Source: CAZXEU01 sp965207385 | GTDB taxonomy: Bacteria; Bacteroidota; Rhodothermia; Rhodothermales; Bin80 | Direction: 5' to 3' | Assembly: GCA_965207385.1 (NCBI GenBank) | Contig: CBDBLZ010000020.1 | Span: forward strand, 186,001-250,000 | Length of the DNA stretch: 64,000 nt | In this document: positions 1-10,311 of the stretch, in pieces | Position numbering within the stretch: the stretch's first letter is position 1 | Layout: every line of letters starts with the position of its first letter | Made by a program: the position numbers and the translations under genes | The notes under the pieces: model-generated | The model's database searches: none | Seen by the model: only the letters and a program-made list of their open reading frames with translations | Told to the model about the DNA's origin: nothing

Positions 1-616
1 CTTGCGTTCAAATGTGAATATTTGACAAGGTATTGAGGCGAGGGCGAGAACGCAACGAGGAATCTTTCCGTGCATCTAGGGACCTATTGGGACTACATGC
101 GCCCACCATCACCGAGCTGAACATAGCTGTATCCCGGAAATTGGACGCTTCGCGGCTGCAGTACCCCTCCGCAAACGTCAAATGGGTGCGCGCTACGATC
201 CGCCTGTGACGCAAGTCTGGCCGGTTGCTAGTCCGATCAACGGCGTAATCTCCGCGAAAGCAGTGCGGTTTTCTGTTGTCCTCTCTCCTTATGTATGGAT
301 TGCACATCCACTGCGCTCCGGATGTGGTCTTTGGCGCGGAGCGTATCCGGTGGAGAAAACCGAGACTCCGTCCGTTACTATCTATGCATAGCTGTCAGGA
401 CCAAGATACCGCGCCCCCGAGCGTAGGACGCCTCTCTTGAGTCCATGGCGTAGTTACGCCTGTTCCCTCGCGCAAGATGGACTGTAACCGTGCCGGGCCA
501 AAAAACCGATGACCTTGGAACAACGGCTTAAGGGGCCATCCGCGACCACAAGCGTTAGTGGCAACAACAGGAATTGTCCGCCAGGATCCTATTTGTAACC
601 TGTGGCCTTCGCTAAC
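1..616. other. No gene recognised upstream of the VCBS operon
   Basis: Short open frames exist on both strands, but none has a recognisable domain, signal peptide or credible context. The stretch presumably carries the promoter for the VCBS operon; no confident promoter motif was identified. A near-match to a Bacteroidota -7 element (TATTTG) lies just before position 600, too weak to call. Confidence 0.5.
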
Positions 617-2482
617 ATGACCGTGAATCGTGTGCTAGGCGTGCTTCTCGCTGGCCCGGTTGTGCTGATTGCTTTAGTGGGCGGGTGCCGCCAGGGCCAA
701 CTGGGCCAATTGTTTGAAGAAAAGTCGGCGCCGCATGCGGGGCTCGTCTTCTCCAATGACCTCGTTTCTACAGAAGAGCTCAACACCTACGTCTTCCGCA
801 ACTTCTACAACGGAGGCGGCGTGGCCATTGGTGATGTCAACAACGACGGGCACAAGGACGTTTTCCTCACGGCTAACCAGGTATCAAACCGTCTCTTTCT
901 GGGTAGCGGCGATGCCCGATTTAAGGACGTCACCGCTGAGGCTGGCCTGCTGTCCGACGGGATATGGACGACGGGCGTGAGCATGGCGGACGTAAACGGT
1001 GACGGCTGGCTGGATCTGTATCTCTGCAAGTCCGGCCCGCCACAAGGCTCGCGGCGGCACAACGAACTGTTTATCAACAATGGGGACGGTACCTTTGTCG
1101 ATCGTGCTCCGGAATACGGCCTTGACATAACTGCGCTGTCCATCCACGCATCCTTCTTCGATTATGACAGGGACGGCGACCTGGACGCATACTTGCTAAG
1201 CAATCCCGTTCGCTCACTGGATGACCTGCAGAGGCTGCCCGGACTGCGAGACACGCCTGATCCCGCAGGTGGTAACAAGCTCTTTCGCAATGAGTTGATT
1301 TCGGGAGGAGTGCGATCCGGTCGAGTCCGCTTCACAGATGTTACCAGGGAGGCCGGCCTCTACAGCAGCATAATCGGATTCGGGCTCGGCGTCTCTGTAG
1401 CGGACCTGGACCGGGATGGCTGGCCGGATCTCTATGTATCCAATGACTTTTTCGAGCGCGACTACCTGTACATCAACAACCGGGACGGTACGTTCCAAGA
1501 AACCCTGGCCGAAAGCATGGGCGACATCAGCCTGAGCTCCATGGGCGGAGATATTGCAGACATCAACCGTGACGGCTTGCCGGAGATTTTCGTTTCCGAC
1601 ATGCTGCCGCGTGCGCCAGGCCGGCTGCAGTCCAAAATCGCCTTTCCTCCGTGGAGCGAATACCTGGCTACCGTTCGGGACGGCTACCATTTCCAACACA
1701 CGCGCAACAGCCTGCAGCTGAATCGTGGAGACCTCGGGAATGTGGGCGAACTGCACTTCAGCGAAGTTGGCAGAATGACCGGAATCGATGCCACCGATTG
1801 GAGCTGGGGAGGCCTCTTTGCCGATTTTGACCATGACGGCAACCGCGACTTATTCGTCCCAAACGGGATCTTCCAGGACCTGCTCGACCAAGACTACCTG
1901 ACCCGAATTTCGGATGCGGATACGCTTCGCGCGATGCTGGGCCCCGAGTCCGAGCCCATCCTCCACCTCGTTTCGCAGATGCCGTCCTCGCCGCTTGCCA
2001 ACTTCATGTTCGCTGGCACGGCCGGCCTGCGCTTCCGGGATGTCAGCGCGGAGTGGGGCTTGAGCAGCCCAAGCTTTTCAAACGGCTCGGCTTACGGGGA
2101 CCTGGATGGCGATGGAGACCTGGATCTTGTCATCAGCAACGTGAATTCGGAGCCCGGTCTTTACCTGAACCGGACATCGGAGTGGTTTCCCGAGCGGCGG
2201 TGGCTTCAAGTGGATCTGCGAGGCCAGGCACCGAACACATACGCGGTTGGCGCACAAGTGACGGCCTGGTACGACGGCTCGCAGTGGTATGCTGAGCAGC
2301 AACCCGTTCGCGGCTTCCAGTCCACCGTTGACCACACGCTGCACATTGGCCTCGGGACAGGCATTTCCGGGCTCTTGCTGGACTCGCTCGTGGTTATGTG
2401 GCCTGATGGCGAGAAGCAAACGCTTGAGCGTGTGGCCGTCGATCGGCGCATGGACCTGGCCCAGGATGATCGGCCGCGTTAG
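617..2482 (+). CDS. CRTAC1-like FG-GAP/VCBS lipoprotein with ASPIC/UnbV domain
   Basis: Predicted outer-membrane or periplasmic lipoprotein of about 621 residues. The chosen ATG gives a clean lipoprotein signal (MTVNR, hydrophobic stretch, lipobox LVGG-C at Cys24); a GTG at 602 would add five residues. From about residue 70 to 500 there are repeated Ca-binding-like loops of the type DVNNDGHKD and DLDGDGDLD, which mark FG-GAP/VCBS beta-propeller blades. The protein ends in an ASPIC/UnbV domain (about 520-610), recognisable from the PNTYAVGAQV and EQQPVRGFQS motifs. It is the short member of a three-paralogue operon and stops right after ASPIC/UnbV, whereas its two paralogues carry an extra C-terminal half. 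Specific ligand unknown; adhesion or glycan binding at the surface is a guess from the family. Confidence 0.9.
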   Translation: MTVNRVLGVLLAGPVVLIALVGGCRQGQLGQLFEEKSAPHAGLVFSNDLVSTEELNTYVFRNFYNGGGVAIGDVNNDGHKDVFLTANQVSNRLFLGSGDARFKDVTAEAGLLSDGIWTTGVSMADVNGDGWLDLYLCKSGPPQGSRRHNELFINNGDGTFVDRAPEYGLDITALSIHASFFDYDRDGDLDAYLLSNPVRSLDDLQRLPGLRDTPDPAGGNKLFRNELISGGVRSGRVRFTDVTREAGLYSSIIGFGLGVSVADLDRDGWPDLYVSNDFFERDYLYINNRDGTFQETLAESMGDISLSSMGGDIADINRDGLPEIFVSDMLPRAPGRLQSKIAFPPWSEYLATVRDGYHFQHTRNSLQLNRGDLGNVGELHFSEVGRMTGIDATDWSWGGLFADFDHDGNRDLFVPNGIFQDLLDQDYLTRISDADTLRAMLGPESEPILHLVSQMPSSPLANFMFAGTAGLRFRDVSAEWGLSSPSFSNGSAYGDLDGDGDLDLVISNVNSEPGLYLNRTSEWFPERRWLQVDLRGQAPNTYAVGAQVTAWYDGSQWYAEQQPVRGFQSTVDHTLHIGLGTGISGLLLDSLVVMWPDGEKQTLERVAVDRRMDLAQDDRPR

Positions 2483-2484
2483 GC

Positions 2485-3108
2485 ATGGCGGAGATGGCTT
2501 GCATTCGATTCGGCGCGGGGCTAAACACACTTGGCATGGCTGCCATTGTGCTGGCATGCCTCGTATCCAGCGCTTGTGACAGCCGGACCGCGTACGAAAG
2601 GCTCATAGACAGGGAACTGGCCTCGGGGGCGCGACACGATTCCCTTTTTCTGGGCTACGCCCTTGGCATGTCCAAGGATGACTTCTATGACCACAGCTGG
2701 TCACTGAATCGACAGGGCCTGGTCATGCAAGGACCCCAGAATCAGTCCGTTCAGTACGAGCTGCCGGACGCGCTGCCCTTTCCGGCAAAGATGTATTTCT
2801 ACCCGGACTTCTTCGAGGACCGGGTATACCGGATGCGCATTCGCTTCATCTACGACGGGTGGGCACCGTGGGCCAGGCGGCTTTCGTCAGACAGCCTGAA
2901 ACTGGACGTTGTGCACCTTTTTGAGTCCTGGTACGGTGAGGGTTTTTTTCCACACGAGACGCTGGCAAGGGGTGCGCACGCCGAAAGGATGTACGTAAAG
3001 GTCGACGGCAACCGGCGCATCGAAGTCGCCACATTCACGGACAAGGAAGTGCGAGCCATAGTTACGGACATTAAGGCCGAAAGAGCGCGGGAGTATGCAG
3101 CGGACTGA
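2485..3108 (+). CDS. Small predicted lipoprotein, unknown function
   Basis: A 207-residue protein starting 2 nt after the preceding VCBS gene and overlapping the next by 14 nt, so it is certainly in the same transcript. The N-terminus has a hydrophobic stretch ending near LVSSAC (Cys31), suggesting a lipoprotein or at least an exported protein; a second ATG lies at 2494. I do not recognise the mature domain. It is rich in aromatic residues (YFYPDFFEDRVYRM) and ends in a charged Lys/Arg/Glu helix. Its position between two FG-GAP/ASPIC lipoproteins suggests a partner in a surface complex, but that is inference. Confidence 0.8.
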   Translation: MAEMACIRFGAGLNTLGMAAIVLACLVSSACDSRTAYERLIDRELASGARHDSLFLGYALGMSKDDFYDHSWSLNRQGLVMQGPQNQSVQYELPDALPFPAKMYFYPDFFEDRVYRMRIRFIYDGWAPWARRLSSDSLKLDVVHLFESWYGEGFFPHETLARGAHAERMYVKVDGNRRIEVATFTDKEVRAIVTDIKAERAREYAAD

Positions 3109-6100
3109 GTCGGGACTCCAAACTTGGCTGGCCGGCGTGCTCCTTGGCCTCACATTCTGGGGGTGCGGGCCTCCTCGCCCGCAGGGACCGCTCTTCGCGC
3201 AACGGCCAGCGGAATCGACCGGCATCGATTTCCGCAACACGCTCGGCTACGCATACGAATTCAACGTGTACCGATACAGGAATTTCTACAATGGAGGGGG
3301 CGTCTCCGTGGGTGATGTAAGCGGCGACGGACGTCCCGACATATTTCTAACGGGCAACCAGGTACGGAACCGGCTCTACCTCAACCAGGGTTCGTTCTCC
3401 TTTGCGGATGTAACGGACGCCGCCGGAGTAGGCGGCGAGCGCGCGTGGTCCACAGGGACCACCATGGTGGACATAGACGGGGACGGTCTGCTCGATATCT
3501 ACGTCTGTAACTCGGGTATCGTAGACGCCGATGACAAGAAGAACGAGCTGTATATAAACCGTGGGAATGGCACATTCACGGAAAGCGCAGAGGAATACGG
3601 AATTGCGGATGCCGGACTGTCCATTGACGGCTCATTCCTGGACTATGACCGCGACGGCGATCTGGACCTGTACCTGGTCAATAACAGCTACCGCAACATC
3701 CAGGACTTTGATCTGACCGAAAACACCCGCCACATCCGGCACGCGGCCGGCGGGGACAGGCTGTACAGGAATCCGGGCACAGGACCGTTTGTGGATGTCA
3801 GTAACGAAGCCGGCATCTACTCCAGCGAGATCGGCTTCGGGCTCGGTGTCTCCAGTGGGGATGTCAACCGGGACGGGTGGTTCGACCTGTATATCTCCAA
3901 TGACTTCTTCGAGCGCGACTACCTGTACATCAACAACCGTGACGGAACGTTTTCCGAGGTGCTTGAACAAAGCATCAGCAGTGTGAGTGCAGCGGCCATG
4001 GGCGCAGATCTGGCGGATCTGGATGGAGATGGCTTTCCCGACATCTTTGTTACGGACATGCTCCCGCGCCAGGAGCGCCGCATCAAGACTGTAACGTCGT
4101 TCGACAGCTGGGAGCGTTACCAGAATTACGTAGCAGACGATTACTTCCACCAGTTCACGCGCAATACGCTCCACCACAACCGTGGTCCTGCTTCCGCTAC
4201 TCCTGTCAGCTTCAGCGAAGTGGGAAGACTGGCCGGCGTGGAGGCCAGTGACTGGAGCTGGGGCGCGCTCATCGCCGACTTTGACCTGGATGGTTTTCGG
4301 GACGTGTTCGTAGCCAACGGCATTTACCAGGACCTGACAGATGCGGACTACCTGGTTGACATACGCAGCGAGGAAACGATGGCGGAGCTCATCGACGTAG
4401 ACTATGTCGACTTCGAGACCCTTATTAACATGATCCCCTCTCGACCGGTATCCAATTACATGTTCGCCGGCGGACCCGGGCTGCGATTTGTTGAGAAAGC
4501 AGCGGAGTGGGGACTCGGACAGCCCGGATTCTCGAACGGTTCGGCCTACGGCGACCTGGACGAAGACGGAGATCTGGATCTGGTCGTGAGCAACCTCAAC
4601 ATGGAGCCATTCATTTTCGAGAACCGCGCTACGGACCTGTATCCCGACAGGGCCTGGCTGCGGATCAGGTTGATTGGATTGGCCCCAAATACACTTGCCA
4701 TCGGGGCGCAGATCACGGCCTATTCGGGCAAGCAACGCTGGTACATCGAGCAGCAGCCCGTGCGGGGCTTCCAATCCTCTGTTGATCCAGTCCTGCATCT
4801 GGGCCTGGGAGCAGGCGTGCCACAAGACAGGCTGGATTCCCTCGCCGTGACCTGGCCGGATGGCCGCAGCGGCGTTCTCAGGGACGTAGAAACGAGAAGA
4901 CTGCTGACCATCGACTATGCAAGCCTTTCTGCGGCTCCTGCAGCAGCTCCCGCGCAGCAGCAGTCCAGCGCTGCGACCATGCTTGAGGAAGTGTCCCCGG
5001 CCAGGGTCGGACTCGACTGGCGCCATAGCGAGAATCCGTTCAGCGACTTCGACCAGCAGCCCCTGCTCTTCCACATGCGGTCCGCGGAAGGCCCGCCAGT
5101 GTGCTCCGGCGACCTTGATGGGGACGGGCGGCCGGATCTGTACCTGGGAGGGGCCAAGGATCAGCCGGGCGCAGTCTTTTTCTGGAAGGACGAAATATTT
5201 TCTCGCCGGGAATCACCAGCACTCGATTCAGACCGGGTCTCTGAGGACACGGACTGTCTCTTCTTCGACGCCGACGGGGACGGCGACCTGGACCTGTATG
5301 TGGCAAGCGGAGGCAGCGAGCTGCCGGCCAGCAGCTCGGCGCTGCTGGACAGACTGTACATCAACGACGGGCTTGGCCGCCTGGCGCGCAGTGAGCAGGT
5401 GTTTGCATCAGGGTCTGCCGGCTTCGAGCCTACAGGTGCCGTGGCCACAGCCGACGTGGATGCCGACGGAGATCTTGATCTCTTCGTAGGCGCCCGCCTC
5501 CGCCCCTTCGCATATGGCTACCCCGCAGATGGCCACCTCCTGATAAATGACGGCAAGGGCGTATTTCGGGAGGCTACCGACGCACTGGCGCCGGCGCTTC
5601 GGGGCGCCGGCATGATCACGGGAGCAGCCTTCGAGGACGTGGACGGTGACTCGGACCCTGACCTGCTTCTAGCTCGCGAATGGATGCCGCTTATGCTGTT
5701 AAGAAACGAACGGGGAAGGCTGATCGACGCTTCGGCGGAAGCAGGGCTGGCGGCAACATCCGGGTGGTGGCAGTCTGTCCTATTGACGGACGCGGACGGC
5801 GACGGGGATCCTGACCTTGTTGCCGGCAACCACGGGCTGAATTCGCGCTTTCGGGCATCCTCATCGGAGCCGCTCCATTTGTGGGTCAGCGATTTTGATC
5901 GCAACGGGAGCGTCGAACAGCTGTTTGGCTGGTTTGTCGACGGCAACCTCTACCCTGCGGCGCTGCGGCACGATTTGATTCAGCAAATTCCCCCGCTCGT
6001 CCGCAAGTTTCCCACGTACGCATCGTATGCGGGTCAGACCGTCTACGATGTTTTTCCGCCCGAGGACCTGCAATCGGCCGTGCACCACCAAGCAGTGGAA

Positions 6101-6454
6101 CTGCGCAGCACGATAGGCTGGAACGACGGCAAGGGTACTTTTACCCTGGAGGCACTGCCGGATGAAGTGCAGCTGGCCCCCATGTATGCCGCCGCGCTAA
6201 TCGACATTGGGGAGAATTCGAACAAAACGATTCTTATGGGCGGCAATCTCTACGAGGCCAAGCCTGAGGTAGGCCGTTATGACGCAAGTTTCGGGGCCGT
6301 GATTGCGCGCGATTCGAGCGGTTTGCGGTCCCTCGACGGCACAGGCTTCTGGATCCGGGGGCAGATCAGGTCTATCCTTGCTGTTGAAGACCTGGGTTTG
6401 CTAATCGTGGGCACTAACAACGATTCCCTTCGCGTGTTTTCCTATGCGAATTAA
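3095..6454 (+). CDS. Large FG-GAP/VCBS lipoprotein with ASPIC/UnbV domain and extra C-terminal propeller
   Basis: 1119 residues. The signal peptide ends in a lipobox-like sequence (LTFWG-C, Cys24). The first half (about 70-500) is a series of FG-GAP loops (DVSGDGRPD, DLDGDGFPD) followed by an ASPIC/UnbV domain at about 512-600 (PNTLAIGAQI, EQQPVRGFQS). An Ala/Gln-rich linker around residue 610-625 then leads to a second VCBS block (about 636-935) with loops such as DLDGDGRPD and DADGDGDPD, and an uncharacterised C-terminal region. The start ATG overlaps the upstream stop by 14 nt. Compared with the 621-residue paralogue upstream, the extra half looks like a fused second propeller. Function not known beyond a likely surface-exposed binding scaffold. 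Confidence 0.9.
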   Translation: MQRTESGLQTWLAGVLLGLTFWGCGPPRPQGPLFAQRPAESTGIDFRNTLGYAYEFNVYRYRNFYNGGGVSVGDVSGDGRPDIFLTGNQVRNRLYLNQGSFSFADVTDAAGVGGERAWSTGTTMVDIDGDGLLDIYVCNSGIVDADDKKNELYINRGNGTFTESAEEYGIADAGLSIDGSFLDYDRDGDLDLYLVNNSYRNIQDFDLTENTRHIRHAAGGDRLYRNPGTGPFVDVSNEAGIYSSEIGFGLGVSSGDVNRDGWFDLYISNDFFERDYLYINNRDGTFSEVLEQSISSVSAAAMGADLADLDGDGFPDIFVTDMLPRQERRIKTVTSFDSWERYQNYVADDYFHQFTRNTLHHNRGPASATPVSFSEVGRLAGVEASDWSWGALIADFDLDGFRDVFVANGIYQDLTDADYLVDIRSEETMAELIDVDYVDFETLINMIPSRPVSNYMFAGGPGLRFVEKAAEWGLGQPGFSNGSAYGDLDEDGDLDLVVSNLNMEPFIFENRATDLYPDRAWLRIRLIGLAPNTLAIGAQITAYSGKQRWYIEQQPVRGFQSSVDPVLHLGLGAGVPQDRLDSLAVTWPDGRSGVLRDVETRRLLTIDYASLSAAPAAAPAQQQSSAATMLEEVSPARVGLDWRHSENPFSDFDQQPLLFHMRSAEGPPVCSGDLDGDGRPDLYLGGAKDQPGAVFFWKDEIFSRRESPALDSDRVSEDTDCLFFDADGDGDLDLYVASGGSELPASSSALLDRLYINDGLGRLARSEQVFASGSAGFEPTGAVATADVDADGDLDLFVGARLRPFAYGYPADGHLLINDGKGVFREATDALAPALRGAGMITGAAFEDVDGDSDPDLLLAREWMPLMLLRNERGRLIDASAEAGLAATSGWWQSVLLTDADGDGDPDLVAGNHGLNSRFRASSSEPLHLWVSDFDRNGSVEQLFGWFVDGNLYPAALRHDLIQQIPPLVRKFPTYASYAGQTVYDVFPPEDLQSAVHHQAVELRSTIGWNDGKGTFTLEALPDEVQLAPMYAAALIDIGENSNKTILMGGNLYEAKPEVGRYDASFGAVIARDSSGLRSLDGTGFWIRGQIRSILAVEDLGLLIVGTNNDSLRVFSYAN

Positions 6455-9400
6455 GCCGGCAGTCCGGTCTGCTGCTGCACTGGCCTGCCTGGTGGCATGC
6501 ACCTGCTCTCCGGCGCCGCGCGAGACCGGAACGCGCTTCACGCTCCTTGCGCCGAGTGACACGGGCGTCCGATTCGCCAACACGCTTTCGGATGAGCCCG
6601 GATTCAATATCCTGGACTATCTCTATTTCTACGATGGGGCCGGCGTAGCGCTCGGGGACCTCAATCGGGATGGGCTACCTGAGCTGTTTTTCACCGGCAA
6701 CCAGGTCCCCGATCGACTCTACCTCAACCAGGGCGACCTGCGCTTTGAAGACATCACGGGAACGGCCGGCATCAAGAACGAGGCCGACGACTGGTCTACC
6801 GGCGTCACCATGGCCGACGTTAACGGCGACGGATGGCTGGATATCTATGTGTGCCAGGTGCACTACCGCACCAAGCGCGGGCACAACCTGCTCTACATCA
6901 ACAACAAGGATCTGACCTTTACCGAAGAGGCTGCTGCCTACGGGCTGGATTTTGAGGGCTTATCCACCCAGGCCGGCTTCTTTGACTTTGATCTGGACGG
7001 CGATTTGGATATGTACCTGCTCAACCACGCCGTGCACACGCGAGAATCATTCGTCCGATCATGGCGCCGCACCATTGACGCACCGCATGCGGGCGACAGG
7101 CTCTACCGCAACGATGGCGGCCGCTTCGTCAACGTGACATCGGAGGCCGGCATCTTCAGCAGCCAGCTCGGCTACGGCCTGGGTCTTGCCATAAGCGACA
7201 TGAACGAGGACGGCTGGCCGGACATCTACGTAGGCAACGACTTTCACGAGAACGACTACCTGTATTTCAACAACGGTGACGGCACGTTTGCGCAGGCGCT
7301 CCAGCGTGTTATCGGACACACGAGCCAGTCGACGATGGGCGTCGACATCGCCGATATGAACAACGACGGGCGGGCCGACATCCTTGCGCTGGACATGCTG
7401 CCACCCGATCTGGCCACGTATCGGAGGTCCGCCGGGCCCGATCCGGAAGACGTAGCGCGCATCAAGCACGACTTCGGATACGCGCCCCAGCACGCGCGAA
7501 ACACGCTGCAGCTGCACCGTGGATTTGATCATGAGGGCTACCCTCTCTTTAGCGAGATCGGCATCTTTGCCGGCATTCATGCAACCGACTGGAGCTGGGC
7601 CGGACTATTCGCCGACCTGGACAACGACGGATGGAAGGATATCTACATCACCAACGGCATTCCCGGACGGCCAAATGATCTTGATTACCTGGCCTATACC
7701 TCGGAGCCGGAAGTGCAGCGGACCCTGTATACCGGCAGCTTTGAGGACCAGCTGGCCGTCAGCAAGAGGATGCCCTCCCTGCGCATCGCCAACTTCGCTT
7801 TTCGCAATGGCGGCAATCTGAGGTTCACGGACTTGACTGAGCAGTGGGGTCTGGACAGGAGAGGCTATTCCAATGGGGCAGCTTATGGTGATCTGGACGG
7901 CGACGGCGATCTGGACCTGGTGGTTAGCAACATAAACGAACCGGCCTGGATCTATCGCAACAATGGAGGTCCGGGATTCTATCTCCAGGTGACTCTGGCT
8001 GGAAAGCCCCCGAACACTACGGGTGTTGGAGCAAGGGTGCATGTGTATACGGCAGACCTGCATCAGATGCAGGAGAACATGCCGACAAGGGGATTCCAGT
8101 CGTCGGTGGCCCACGTACTGCATTTTGGCCTGGGAGAAGTAGCGACACTCGACTCGGTCATCGTCCGGTGGCCAAATGGTGCGGCACAAGTACTGCGCTC
8201 GGTTTCGGCAGACCAGCGGATCATTTTTCGAGAAGAGGAAGCGACGGATGCGCTGCCGCCTGCACCGTCAGGCGCAGCACCAAGCTTCACCGAAGATGCG
8301 AGCGTCACGGGCATGGACTTCCGCCACCAGGAGAATGACTTCCACGACTACGATGTCCAGCCTCTCCTGCCTCACCGGCTCTCCACGCGCGGTCCGGCCC
8401 TTGCGGTTGCCGATATCGATGGCAACGGCCTGGACGACGTTTTTCTGGGAGGTGCGCATGGCCAGGCTGGAAGCCTGTATGTGCAGCGCCAGCCTGCCGT
8501 GTTTGTACGGGCATCCCAGCAGGAATTCGACCGTGACGCAGGCAGTGAAGACGTTGGCGCCACGTTTTTCGATGCGGACATGGACGGTGACCAGGACCTC
8601 TACGTGGTAAGCGGCGGAGGACAGTTGAAGGACGGAGATCCGTGGCTGGAAGACCGTCTTTATCTCAACACGGGAACAGGAGTCTTTGAGCGCTCAGATG
8701 TAAGCCTGCCACGCTCCGATGGTTGCTGCGTCGCCACTTCGGATTTCGATTTCGACGGTGATACAGACCTATTTGTTGGTAGCTACTCCGTGCCGGGAAG
8801 TTATGGCAAGAGTCCCGTCAGCCACATTCTCGAGAACGACGGAACAGGTGTCTTTACGGCCAAGACCGCCGAGGTGGCACCAGCGCTGCTGGACCTCGGC
8901 ATGGTGACGGGCGTCGTGTGGGCAGACGTCACCGGCGGCGAAGCTGCGGACCTGATAGTGGTAGGCGAGTGGATGCCCGTTACGGTGCTGGAAAACGCCG
9001 GCGGACATCTTGTGCGTGCCGACGTAGGACTCTCCGACACAGACGGATGGTGGCGCAGCGTTCTTGCCGACGACTTTGACGGCGACGGCGACGTGGACCT
9101 GGTGGCAGGGAACCTGGGCCTGAATGCCACTGCGCAGGCGCCGCTGGAGCTCTTCGTACACGACTTCGACCAAAACGGCACTTCTGATCCCGTCGTCGTC
9201 GCCCGCCTTGACGAGGCCTCTTACACGTGGGCACGCAGGCAGGACCTGCTAAGGCAGATTCCCTCCCTGGCCCAGGCTGTGCCAACACATGAGAGCTACG
9301 CAGCTGCATTCCTGCACGATCTGCTTGACGAGGATTCCCTTGAGAGAGCCCAGAAGCGGCATGCCCACATTTTCGCCTCACTCTACTTTGAGAATCGCGG

Positions 9401-9746
9401 TCCGGCTGGGTTCAGGGCGCACGCTCTTCCCGCTGAAGCGCAATGGTCTCCGCTGATGACCATCCGGTCTCGTGACTTGAACGGAGACGGCTATCTCGAC
9501 CTGCTTACTGCCGGCAATTTCCACGGGGCCAACTCCGCGCAGGGACGGTATGATGCCTCCAATGGTAGTATGCTCCTCGGAGACGGGACCGGTCTCTTCA
9601 GATTCCTGGCGCCGGAAGAGTCCGGCTTCGGATTGCGCGGAGAGGCTAGAGGCATGGAGTTCATGCGGTTAGGTGGAGGAAATGTCGGTGTGGTCATCGC
9701 ACGAAATAGCGACCGGCCCCAAGTGCTTCGCGCGATCCGGCCGTAG
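6444..9746 (+). CDS. Large FG-GAP/VCBS lipoprotein with ASPIC/UnbV domain (third paralogue)
   Basis: 1100 residues, start overlapping the upstream stop by 11 nt. Lipoprotein signal with lipobox LVA-C at Cys19 (a second Cys at 21). Domain order matches the preceding paralogue: FG-GAP loops from about residue 70, ASPIC/UnbV at about 505-590 (PNTTGVGARV, TRGFQSSVAH), then a second half that opens with the same DFRHQENDFHDYD-type junction, followed by VCBS loops and a last FG-GAP motif near residue 1010 (DLNGDGYLD). It is the last gene of the operon. The shared architecture with 3095-6454 argues for tandem duplication after the C-terminal half was acquired. Confidence 0.9.
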   Translation: MRIKPAVRSAAALACLVACTCSPAPRETGTRFTLLAPSDTGVRFANTLSDEPGFNILDYLYFYDGAGVALGDLNRDGLPELFFTGNQVPDRLYLNQGDLRFEDITGTAGIKNEADDWSTGVTMADVNGDGWLDIYVCQVHYRTKRGHNLLYINNKDLTFTEEAAAYGLDFEGLSTQAGFFDFDLDGDLDMYLLNHAVHTRESFVRSWRRTIDAPHAGDRLYRNDGGRFVNVTSEAGIFSSQLGYGLGLAISDMNEDGWPDIYVGNDFHENDYLYFNNGDGTFAQALQRVIGHTSQSTMGVDIADMNNDGRADILALDMLPPDLATYRRSAGPDPEDVARIKHDFGYAPQHARNTLQLHRGFDHEGYPLFSEIGIFAGIHATDWSWAGLFADLDNDGWKDIYITNGIPGRPNDLDYLAYTSEPEVQRTLYTGSFEDQLAVSKRMPSLRIANFAFRNGGNLRFTDLTEQWGLDRRGYSNGAAYGDLDGDGDLDLVVSNINEPAWIYRNNGGPGFYLQVTLAGKPPNTTGVGARVHVYTADLHQMQENMPTRGFQSSVAHVLHFGLGEVATLDSVIVRWPNGAAQVLRSVSADQRIIFREEEATDALPPAPSGAAPSFTEDASVTGMDFRHQENDFHDYDVQPLLPHRLSTRGPALAVADIDGNGLDDVFLGGAHGQAGSLYVQRQPAVFVRASQQEFDRDAGSEDVGATFFDADMDGDQDLYVVSGGGQLKDGDPWLEDRLYLNTGTGVFERSDVSLPRSDGCCVATSDFDFDGDTDLFVGSYSVPGSYGKSPVSHILENDGTGVFTAKTAEVAPALLDLGMVTGVVWADVTGGEAADLIVVGEWMPVTVLENAGGHLVRADVGLSDTDGWWRSVLADDFDGDGDVDLVAGNLGLNATAQAPLELFVHDFDQNGTSDPVVVARLDEASYTWARRQDLLRQIPSLAQAVPTHESYAAAFLHDLLDEDSLERAQKRHAHIFASLYFENRGPAGFRAHALPAEAQWSPLMTIRSRDLNGDGYLDLLTAGNFHGANSAQGRYDASNGSMLLGDGTGLFRFLAPEESGFGLRGEARGMEFMRLGGGNVGVVIARNSDRPQVLRAIRP

Positions 9747-10311
9747 TGACAGATGCCAGCGCCGCGATAGATGTGCACTCGGCAGCAATGTTTGCTGAGC
9801 GTGCAGGCAACTGCACCGGCTGAGGTTGCGGGACCGTACGCGCTTCTGCAATTGGGGAGAATGAGCATTTGAGGTCCCGCGGCAAGGCGCGAGCTGCCAG
9901 GTCTTGAAGTGCAGCATTCTCTTGCTCGATGTTCCCCAACGGTGTCGCAACGTGATTTCCGAGGCTCAACACGGACCGTGACCGGAGCTCTCGGCAGGGC
10001 AATCGGCGCCTACGCCAATCTCCTGGCAGACGAGACATGCATCGGCGGGACCGCGATCTACCAGAAAATTCCCACTGATCCTGAGACGCAAATGCCGCCT
10101 GGCTTCGCGCTGGCGCCCGCGGCGAAGCGACCTGGCACATGCGGTCCAAAAGCCCCTCCTGAATCGAACCATTAGGGCCCTGGAGTCAGTCACACTTCAC
10201 CGACATCTTGTGTAGCCGGTCTTGGCCCAAGTCCAGCGTTGCCGAATATTGCTTCTGTATGGATCGTAACATATCGTAGAAATTGTGTTTAGCACACTTT
10301 GCTTTGGTCCC
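9747..10311. other. Intergenic region, no convincing gene
   Basis: About 560 nt between the VCBS operon and the LRR gene. An open frame on the plus strand around 9909-10175 has a short stretch (ALGRAIGAYANLL) faintly reminiscent of dihaem peroxidases, but it has no CxxCH motif and no start context. I see no convincing terminator hairpin or promoter. Confidence 0.4.

Noticed and set aside
8..391. Two open frames on opposite strands at the left edge
   Set aside because: Short, low-complexity Arg/Ser-rich products without domains or ribosome-binding site; probably noise in GC-rich DNA.
3632..5074. 480-residue minus-strand open frame antisense to the VCBS gene
   Set aside because: It is the mirror of repeated GC-rich DGDGD codons on the plus strand, which leave the antisense frame open; the product has no domain.
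9909..10175. Open frame with a short dihaem-peroxidase-like segment (ALGRAIGAYANLL)
   Set aside because: No CxxCH haem motif, no signal peptide and no continuing homology; a match this short can occur by chance.
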